Positions 1 to 6,393 of a DNA stretch of 11,463 nt are shown here, in pieces. Position 1 is the first letter of the stretch. Each line of letters starts with the position of its first letter. Source of the stretch: Micractinium sp. NFX-FRZ (taxonomy: Eukaryota > Chlorophyta > Trebouxiophyceae > Chlorellales > Chlorellaceae); contig JAPTJF010000822.1 in the NCBI GenBank assembly GCA_029339195.1, positions 1 to 11,463 of the forward strand, in the 5' to 3' direction. The notes beneath the pieces were generated by a model, which worked only from the letters and a program-made list of their open reading frames with translations, was not told the DNA's origin and ran no database searches. Both the position numbers and the translations under genes were made by a program.

Positions 1-205
1 GCGCGTGCTTCGGTGGCCCAAACACCGCTCTCGGCCGGATGCAAAGGCCCGCCTACTTCGTAGGGCAGGCCAAAAACACAAAACAACTACACTTTGTGAG
101 TCCCCTTCCTCCCAAGCACCTCTGCCCACCCTTCCCCTGCTGCAACACTTGGTGGGTGGGTGGTTGCATTCTCTAAGCATGTGTGCCCCTGCCCCGCGGC
201 TGCAG
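1..205 (+). other. Intron sequence upstream of the first visible isochorismatase exon
   Basis: No exon could be supported here. The stretch ends in a pyrimidine-containing acceptor (CGGCTGCAG to 205) that feeds the first visible exon. Since that exon starts in mid-codon, at least the 3' part of this stretch is intron. Its donor lies upstream of the window or was not recognised. Confidence 0.6.
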
Positions 206-1106
206 TGGTGGCCAAAACCAAGTTCAGCATGTGCACCGACGAGGTGGACGCTGCCCTGGGGGGGATGCCGGGCGTGAGGAAGGTGCTGATTGTGGGCATC
301 GAGACGCACGTGTGCGTGCTGCAGACCAGCCTCGACCTGCTAGGTGGGTGCCTACACTCTGCACGTGCTCTGTATTGCACGTACAACTGCCATGGGCCTG
401 GCGCGTGTTGGGAGTGAGTGCAGTGGGGGTGGGGATCACTTGGGGAGGCATGTTGCACCCTTGCGCGGCCGGACCCTGGCCAACTCTCACCTGCCAGCTT
501 CCTCCCCCCACCACAGAGCGGGGCTATGAGGTGGCACACCCTGGCTCGCAGCGCACCCACCGCACTCCCCAACCCAACCATCCGCCGGTGTTTCTCCTCC
601 TTGCAGAGCGGGGCTACGAGGTGCACATCCTGGTGGATGGCGTGAGCAGCCAGCGGCTGGGGGACCGCTCGGTGGCGCTGCAGCGGCTGGCCCAGGCGGG
701 CGCGTTCCTGGCCACCAGCGAAATGGCCATGTTCCAGGTGGGGGCAGCGAGAGTCTGGAGGGCCCTGGGTGGTTGCCTGGGTAACAATTGGCTCTGTGGG
801 TCGAGGTGCGGCTCCTGGGGAAAGGGGCCCAGGGTGCCTGATGTGGGCACTTACCAGGTCACAACCCCGCCTCTCCTGCCCTAGGACACTTCCCAACCCC
901 TTGCCCTGCCCTAGGCACACACCATCATGCAACACTGCCCTCACCGCAGCCTCTGCTTGCATCCCTGCCACCCCTGGATGCGCATCTGTTGTGTGCCTCC
1001 CTGCCTCCCTCCCTTGCAGCTCATGGTCAACACGGCGCACCCCGCCTTCAAGGCCGTCTCAGCACTCTGCAAGGAGGAGCGGCCGGAGCAGCTGCCGGCG
1101 GCCTAA
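206..1106 (+). CDS. Isochorismatase-domain (ISOC1/ISOC2-like) cysteine hydrolase, 3' part of gene
   Basis: Three exons are visible: 206-343, 607-737 and 1020-1106 (stop TAA at 1104). Reading phases 1 and 0 join correctly across introns 344-606 (GTGGGT...TTGCAG) and 738-1019 (GTGGGG...TTGCAG). The first visible exon starts in mid-codon after the acceptor CTGCAG at 200-205, so the gene continues upstream of the window and the N-terminal half, with the expected catalytic Asp, is missing. The visible ~117 residues match the C-terminal half of ISOC1/ISOC2: a KTKFSM segment, the [11 protein letters not shown] loop with the likely catalytic Cys (codon 313-315), an [11 protein letters not shown] strand, a GAFLATSE segment and the short tail after AHPAFK. 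The family is the alpha/beta isochorismatase-like hydrolase fold with an Asp-Lys-Cys triad; the substrate of the eukaryotic ISOC branch is not established. It converges with the HAD gene on the other strand. Family call is firm, function is not. Confidence 0.87.
517..544 (+). repeat. Degenerate copy of isochorismatase exon start with its own acceptor
   Basis: The first 20 nt after the acceptor CCACAG (511-516) match the start of the real exon at 607 with one mismatch (TAT for TAC), followed by a one-base insertion and a weaker match. The copy is exactly 90 nt upstream of the real acceptor. The frame is open throughout, so use of this acceptor would insert 30 residues. Confidence 0.8.
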
Positions 1107-1140
1107 GCTGCCGTCTGTGCTAGCCTCAGCCCCTCCCGCC

Positions 1141-1160
1141 TGTAGTACAATGTAGTACAA
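1141..1160 (+). repeat. Tandem 10-mer TGTAGTACAA x2
   Basis: Two perfect adjacent copies of TGTAGTACAA lie 35 nt after the isochorismatase stop codon, within its 3' UTR. Each contains the palindrome GTAC. No function is assigned. Confidence 0.9.
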
Positions 1161-1365
1161 TGCATGTCCAGCCTCAGGCCTTGGTCTGATCTCGCGGGGC
1201 CCGGCCCTGTCCCTCCCTGCTGCTCCACTTCGCCCCTCCTGCCCCTCGCTGTTGTGTCCCTGCTTGCCCCGAGTCCTCCTCCTACGCTTCTCGACTGCTC
1301 GATGCTGGGTCACTCCCGCACCCCTTAAATCAGCTGCCATGGTGCATGCTGGCATGTGTCACCTT

Positions 1366-1370
1366 TGTAA
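1366..1370 (+). terminator. Candidate poly(A) signal TGTAA of the isochorismatase gene
   Basis: TGTAA is the main poly(A) signal of chlorophyte nuclear genes. This is the first TGTAA on the plus strand after the stop codon at 1104, giving a 3' UTR of about 280 nt with cleavage expected 10-20 nt further on. Confidence 0.6.
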
Positions 1371-1412
1371 TCTTGAGCCTCCCAACACGTGGCAATGCGC
1401 TGCTGCCTCGAG

Positions 1413-1417
1413 TTACA
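1413..1417 (-). terminator. Candidate poly(A) signal TGTAA of the HAD gene
   Basis: TTACA on the plus strand is TGTAA on the minus strand. It is the first one downstream of the HAD stop codon (2013-2015), giving a 3' UTR of about 600-620 nt, long but normal for green algae. It faces the opposite-strand signal at 1366-1370. Confidence 0.5.
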
Positions 1418-2012
1418 ACGCCAGCGTGGCGCAGCCGCATACAGCGGGGGCAGGGATTGGGTCGGGGGCAGACCGAAAGAGAATGTGGATCGGCAGCGAG
1501 GCGGAGGTATGTGTACAATGAGAGTTGTGTATATGGTACACGGCGCATCCAATATGTGGGGGCACAAAAGGGAGCACAGGAGTGTGGGCAGCACAGCAAA
1601 ACTGGAGCGAGGAACGGGCTGCAGGGAGCTGCAATGTGCATCAACGGGGTTGCAGAAAAGAGGGCATTGGGTTGCACAGAAGAGAGCATGCAAAGCAGAA
1701 AGCGGCAAAGGCGCGGCCTAACTGAGGAGGGGAGGGGGCAGGGGGCAGGGTATGGATGGAAGGAAACGGCAGGCGGCGAGAGCACACAAGACATGCAACG
1801 ACACCTGGGGCAGGGGGACATCGACCCGCAAAAGCAGAAAACACAGTGCTACAGGACATGCACGCAGGGCACAGGGCAGCCACGGCGCACACCAATACAA
1901 ACGGAAGTGGTGCCGAGGGGCTGGCATGCAAGGTCTGGGGGGTGGGTGGGGCGCCCAATCGAGCCTGACAGCACCCCTCTGCTGTTGCAGGAGGCCTGGG
2001 TGGAGGCCTGGC

Positions 2013-5000
2013 TCACTCAAAGTCGTCAAAGGTTGCGTGGGTGATGCGCCGCTTGGCGGGCGGCTGCCCAGCCACCTTCTTGGTCAAGTCCATGTGCTCC
2101 GACCCCCGGTTGGCAAACAGCCGCCTGCGTGGGCATGCGACGGGGCCCGGGGGTGAGGCGGCGGCACGCAGGCCTGGAGAGCGATCCCGGAAGCAGCCCC
2201 AGGCGGCGGCCTAGGCCCAACTCGACCCCCCCTTGAGAGCTTGCACCGGCAGCTCAACAGTACGTATGGCACGATCACTAAGCTCCCATTTGTTAGGTGG
2301 CTAGGAGCAGCCCCACCTGAGGTTGCACACAGTCAGCTCCCGCACGCTGGCGCACATCAGACTGAAACATCCTCACCCGACCCTCCGTAAGAGTCTGTGC
2401 ACTGGGTGCCACAGTGAGCATCAACAGGCTCCACCCCACCCCACCCTACCCAACCCAACCGACCTCAGACCCAGCCCCACCTGAGATTGTACACCGTCAG
2501 CTCCCGCATGTTGGCGCACGTCAGGTCGGCGTTCTTCAGGTTGAACGCCTTGTGGGTGCCCAGCAGCGCGACCGCGCGCATCGTGCAGTTGTGCGCGGCT
2601 GCGGGGCAGAGAGAGGAGGCAAATGCAGGGTGTCAGTGGTAGGTGCTGGATCGTGCAGAGTTGTGCGCGGCTGCGGTACAGGTTGTGCAGCAAAGGGCTG
2701 CGCTTTACAGGCGCTGCATCGCGCAGTTGTGCGCGGCTCTCAGCTGACTACACATCACCAACCCAACTGTCTCAACACCCCTCCTTCCCGCCATCCCCCA
2801 CCCCCCGGCGCACCCGTGACAGAGGTGGGGCAGGCGGCAAAGACGACGCAGCTGTTGGGTGGGCGGCCCAGCTTGATGGCAGCGGACAGGAAGCGCTCGG
2901 ACACCGTCTCCATGTCGTCGTCAGCTGCAGGCAGGGCGATTGGAACACAGGGGTGGGCAGGTGAGGGCTGGTGGAGGGGCAGTGAGCTGACAGGTAGTTT
3001 CGGGCTGATACGCCATCTCCATGCCGCCATCAGCTCCACGCGACACCTTATCCAAGTCTAGAAATGTCCATTCCACGCAGGGCGGGTCCAGTGGCAGGCA
3101 CGTGTTGCAGCAGGAGGGGGTGGGTGGCGCTGGGATGCCTCCTCCCACACTGCCAGCAGCTGCAGGCGGTGCTGGCGGCGAGAAAGGACGCAGGCAGCAG
3201 AGCGCACGCTGTGAGCCTGCAGGTGACAACCTGGACCCGCTCAGAGCATAGCCTGCGGAACGCTGCGCACCTGTGACCAGGCACGTGAAGTAATTGCGCA
3301 GCGCCAGCTTCTCCAGCAGCAGATCCGTGGTGTGGCGGTCCATGGAGGTGACCAGTGCGCACGGCACGCGCGTCTTGCTCATCAGCTGCAAGCAATAGAG
3401 CATGGGGAACGCAAGTTCTGGACAACATTCACAACGAATTGAGGGATAAGCAACAGGGGAGGCGGGGAGGCGCCACGGCACACGCGCGTCTTGCTCCTCA
3501 GCTGCAAGCAATAGAGCATGGGGAACGCAAGTTCTGGACAACATTCACAACGAATTGAGGGATAAGCAACAGGGGAGGCGGGGAGGCGCCACGGCACACG
3601 CGCGTCTTGCTCCTCAGCTGCAGCCAAGGTGCACATGTCAGGGAGCACCAAGTGTGCACATGCTGTTTGCTGCAACCCTTCCTGCCTGCAGCCAGTCCGC
3701 CGCACAAAGCTTTTCTGGGACCCTCCCTCACCCCTCCCCCACTTGCGGTAGCCACTAGGCGGCCACCCCACTCAGGCACTCTGGCCCGCGTGGCGCAAGA
3801 GCCAGAGCAGCAGCTTGCCTGCAGGCCCGTGTGCCGACACAACAACAGCCACTTGCAGGCAGCTCGTGAGCCGACACAACAACAGCCACTTGCAGGCAGG
3901 CCGTGAGCCGACACAACCACAGCCACTTGCAGGCAGGCCGGTGTGCCGCCTACAGAACTTGCTGCCCTCCAACTTGCCTGCAGCCAGTCCTCCACCCCAT
4001 CCAGCGGCTTGGCCACGTCCAGCAGCAGGCGCGCGTACTCGCTGGCCACCAGCCAGGCCAGCTCCTGCGCGCGCTTCCAGTCGCGCGTCCACATCAGCAC
4101 CTGCGTGGGGTGACGTGGCATGGCGTGGCACATGCATGGACTGGGTGTATGCAAATCGTGCACATGATCGCACACAGACACCAGGACATGTCAAAACCCC
4201 TGACCCTGACCCTGGCCCGAACCTTGAGGCACAGCTGCCCATGGCAGGCTCACTCAAGCTGCGACTTGTGGCTGCCTGGCCCAAACCCCGGCCCCCACCC
4301 CCAAATCCTGGGAGAGGGAGGGCAGCCCAGAGGACCATGAGGGCCGAGCATGCCAACGGCTCAGTCAGGTCGGTAGCTGCCCGCTCCAGCGCACGTCACA
4401 AGCTGTGGCCGCTCTTCACCACTGGGGAGCCTCCCCAACCCCCCTGACCCTAGGCAAGACGGCACACAGCCAAAGGCTCACTCACGTCCATGGCGGCTCG
4501 CTCCGGCCGCACATCGTACAGCTGCGGCCGCTCAATGCTGGGGAATGGCAGGCCCTCCGCCTCCGCCACCGCCCGCCACGCCTGGCGCTGCAGCTCCCGT
4601 GTGTTGGCCTGCAGGCGGGGGGCAGGGAGGTGGGTGGGCAGCAAGGAGGGTAGCAGGTGGGTGAGAAGCAAGGAGGAGCAGCAGGTGGGCATGCATGCGG
4701 TTGGGGAGTCGAGAGGGTGGCATGTTGGACGGCCGTGCAGGTGTGCATGGGGCAGTGCGTGCATGTTTGCAGTGCATGCAGGGCTTCACACCTCCCATGT
4801 GATAATATTGACACGGCTTCCTGACGATGTGTGCTGCCAGCTCAGCAATCACGCTGCCAGCTCAGCAACCGCGCTTCCAGCTCACCACGACGTTGTCAAA
4901 CTGGAAGATCAGGCCAAACGCCTCGTCTGGCCGCATGCTGTGCCTGCAAAAGGCAGCGCGGGCAAGACCGAGTCAGCAAATTGCTGGCGACAGACATTGC

Positions 5001-6039
5001 AGCAGCATCGACAAACCGTACCGACAAGGCTCCTTGGATGCCAGTTGAGATCAGCCCGCTTCCTTGCCTGATAAGATGTGCCCTTTGTCCCTGCATCTGC
5101 TCGGCCAGCCCTGACACCGGCGCCAACAAAACATGCCGGCGCGCCCCGTCCCGCCTCCCAGCCTCCCGCCCCCGCCCGCCCCACCTGATGCGCTGCGCCC
5201 CCTGTATCTGCATCTGCTCGTTCAGCGTGTCCACGTCCAGATGGATGCGCTCCCCGGAGGTCCGGAACTGCACAAACCCCTGCAGGTTGCGCGCGTGTGG
5301 GTGGAAATAGGGGGGGCGGCGATGAGCAGTGCATGCGCTCCCCATGCAGCCAGGGGTGCCACGCTACGTACATACATAGGAAAAGGGAAGGAAATTTGGG
5401 GGAGCAATGGAGTGGGTGGGCAGGTGGCTGGGCAGGTATGCGGCCGGCAGCGAGGGTGGCGGGGGGGACTGGACAGGAGGACGGCCACGAGTGCGGGGCA
5501 GGCGGGCAGGTCTGGCGGGCGGCATAGGGGGCGAGGTGGGACGCAGAGGCGGAGGTGGTGCAGCGAGCCTGAAGGCTGCTGCAGGGCACACCAGGAAAGG
5601 ACGGGGCACGCACAGGGGCAGCAGGCAGCAGGCAGGCAATCATGGCCGGTTGCATACATGCAGGCATGCAGCCAGGGTGGGTGCTTACCTCGCCATACTC
5701 GCTGCCCGCACGCTCCGGGTTGCTGACTGCATTCAGCAGCTTGCGCTCCCGCTCGCCATGGCGTTGGTGCGGCTCAAATGGCCCTCCGCCTGCGCCGTGG
5801 CTGCTGCCGCCGGGCCCAGCACCGCCGCGGCCCGCACCTGCTTCAGCCGCACGCCGTCGTGGCGCCGGCGCTAGCACCCGACCCGCTCCCCTGGCTGCGC
5901 CCCAGGCGGCCCCCTGCGCTGATACAAGGCCATGCGCCGCTGTGAGAGCCGCAGGACAAGCCGCAAGGCGCTGGCTGGCTGGCGAGTGTGGGAGAGCTCT
6001 GCGGCCTGTGAGCCGGACTGCGCTTCCTGTAAGCAACAT
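2013..6039 (-). CDS. Plastid-type HAD-fold family protein (plant At3g10970-like), probable pseudophosphatase
   Basis: Nine exons on the minus strand: 6039-5689, 5279-5185, 4943-4886, 4608-4486, 4100-3978, 3385-3271, 2924-2814, 2598-2481, 2124-2013. All phases join, giving 401 aa. Intron 5 starts with GC (CAG|GCAAGT); the others start with GT. Residues 1 to about 60 are Ala/Arg/Ser-rich with few acids, like a transit peptide. The core starts near RPDEAFGLIF (153-162). Residues 326-331 (AAHNCT) and the C-terminal RRLFANRGS match a plant HAD family I recall as At3g10970; this is from memory and was not searched. Motif I reads FQFDN: the nucleophile Asp is Gln163, with Asp165 kept. Motif II Thr263/Ser264 is kept. 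The motif III Lys-Pro segment is absent, and motif IV acids are replaced by Ala318-Ala319. Hydrolase activity is therefore doubtful. The start is the only Met in exon 1. Its context is weak and TTGCTTACAG just inside resembles an acceptor, so an upstream exon is possible. Confidence 0.85.
2317..2361 (-). repeat. Partial copy of HAD exon 8 end, possible 45-nt cassette exon
   Basis: In intron 8 (2480-2125) the block 2308-2360 repeats 2472-2524, the 3' end of exon 8 plus donor, with about 6 mismatches in about 50 nt. It reads LMCASVRELTVCNL against LTCANMRELTVYNL in the real exon. On the minus strand it is flanked by TTTCAG and GTGGGG. It is 45 nt long with matching phase at both ends, so inclusion would add 15 residues without a frameshift. 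Confidence 0.75.
2651..2740 (-). repeat. Two degenerate copies of HAD exon 8 start in intron 7
   Basis: The real exon 8 start with acceptor lies at about 2577-2604. Copies are at 2651-2676 (a 2-nt insertion, acceptor CCGCAG kept) and 2716-2740 (acceptor changed to GAGAG). Both repeat the block that reads CCGCGCACAACT on the minus strand. Offsets from the original are 72 and 138 nt. Confidence 0.75.
3007..3040 (-). repeat. Degenerate copy of HAD exon 7 start in intron 6
   Basis: Plus-strand 3015-3038 matches 2907-2930 at about 19 of 24 positions. On the minus strand it reads ADGGMEM after an AG, against ADDDMET in the real exon. The copy lies about 109 nt inside intron 6. Confidence 0.6.
3360..3622 (-). 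repeat. 114/116-bp tandem repeat carrying the exon 6 acceptor
   Basis: Units are 3360-3473 (114 nt), 3474-3589 (116 nt) and a partial 3590-3622. Units differ only by a CA indel near the start and one A/C change, so the duplication is recent. Each full unit holds the minus-strand acceptor ATTGCTTGCAG and the first ~25 nt of exon 6. Only the acceptor nearest the exon (3387-3386) gives an open frame. The next one out runs into TGA at 3384-3382. Confidence 0.95.
3833..3943. repeat. 37-bp tandem repeat, three copies, in HAD intron 5
   Basis: Copies begin at 3833, 3870 and 3907 with the core GCCGACACAACAACAGCCAC; the third has one A-to-C change. On the minus strand each copy contains TGCAAGT, resembling the GC donor of this same intron at 3977. 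The array lies 35-145 nt inside the intron from that donor. Confidence 0.93.
4359..4433 (-). repeat. Degenerate copy of HAD exon 4 end and donor in intron 4
   Basis: This block resembles 4476-4553, the 3' half of exon 4 plus the first intron bases, at an offset of 117 nt at the exon end. The minus strand reads GACCTGACTGAGCCGTTGG where the original has GACGTGAGTGAGCCTTTGG, so similarity continues into intron sequence and the donor GT has become CT. Confidence 0.65.
4831..4890. repeat. 20-bp imperfect tandem repeat at the HAD exon 3 donor
   Basis: Three units of about 20 nt built on GCCAGCTCAGCAA span 4831-4890. The last unit merges into the minus-strand donor GTGAGCTGG of exon 3 (exon ends at 4886). 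The other units read GCTGAGC and lack GT, so they are not usable donors. Confidence 0.85.
5068..5120 (-). repeat. Degenerate copy of HAD exon 2 end with a GC donor
   Basis: Plus-strand 5064-5106 resembles 5181-5226, offset 117 nt. The minus strand reads LAEQMQGQRAHLIR against LNEQMQIQGAQRIR in exon 2. The copy ends ATCAG|GCAAGG, a good GC donor, where the original has ATCAG|GTGGGG. The frame between the two donors is open, so the copy could serve as an alternative 5' splice site adding 39 residues. Confidence 0.75.
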
Positions 6040-6393
6040 GAACTATGAACCGTGTCGGGATGCTATGCAGGCGGTGCTGGTGCCGCAGGAAGAAGTAACA
6101 GCGGTGGGGTTTTGGAAGCAGGGACACGAAAACGGGGGCGGGATTCCTGATCACAGTGTGACGACGGCCCACACGTGATCAGGTGATTGGAAGAAGAAGA
6201 AGAAGGATCCCTGATGTCGAGCGTCCGAGCTGGCAGAGGCGAGTTGGCGAGTTGAACGCAGCTGGGCCTCACACAGTCCCGTTCCAACCTAGCCAGCGGG
6301 ACCGTGATCAGAGGAGGCGTCAGGAGCTCGAATCGACTTCCGCAGCAGCACTGGAATTGCAGCGGCTGCCTTGTTCAGGGTAAACAGGCCTCA
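6040..6393. promoter_or_regulatory. Divergent promoter region between the HAD and ACAD8 genes
   Basis: Only 354 nt separate the two start codons, so 5' UTRs and both promoters must share this space unless a 5' exon was missed. Visible elements are a G-box-like CACGTG (6172-6177), an inverted CCAAT (ATTGG, 6186-6190) directly followed by an AAG repeat (6190-6204), and three TGATCA palindromes (6148, 6176, 6305). No TATA box was seen. No transcription start can be set from sequence. Confidence 0.6.

Larger units (their letters stand above)
1107..2012. other. Convergent 3' UTR / intergenic junction without a coding gene
   Basis: This 906-nt stretch separates the stop codons of the two convergent genes. 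No ORF in it resembles a protein family, and the long open frames here are GC-driven. It holds a 10-bp tandem duplication (1141-1160) and two opposed candidate poly(A) signals, described separately. The rest is purine-rich on the plus strand (about 1440-1960) with no recognised feature. Confidence 0.7.

Noticed and set aside
10..30. Possible degenerate copy of the first isochorismatase exon start
   Set aside because: GGTGGCCCAAACACC resembles the exon start GGTGGCCAAAACC, but the match is too short to separate from chance.
922..960. Possible copy of the last isochorismatase exon start in its upstream intron
   Set aside because: Similarity to 1020-1055 is patchy and needs gaps; not reliable in such GC-rich sequence.
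87..1040. 317-codon open frame antisense to the isochorismatase gene
   Set aside because: High GC gives few stops on the opposite strand; the translation is low-complexity with no family likeness, while the plus strand carries conserved spliced exons.
1346..2044. 232-codon open frame in the convergent intergenic region
   Set aside because: No family likeness, low-complexity Gly/Arg-rich translation, and it overlaps the HAD stop codon on the other strand.
3833..3943. 37-bp repeats as a CRISPR array
   Set aside because: The copies are directly adjacent with no unique spacers and lie inside a eukaryotic intron.
4909..6039. Single 376-codon open frame on the minus strand
   Set aside because: Only its first part (6039-5689) is real exon 1; the rest reads through introns 1 and 2, and exons 2 and 3 continue in the conserved protein only after splicing.
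6304..6393. Upstream start for ACAD8 at 6304
   Set aside because: The codon there is GTG, not ATG. The ATG at 6394 begins a typical mitochondrial presequence.
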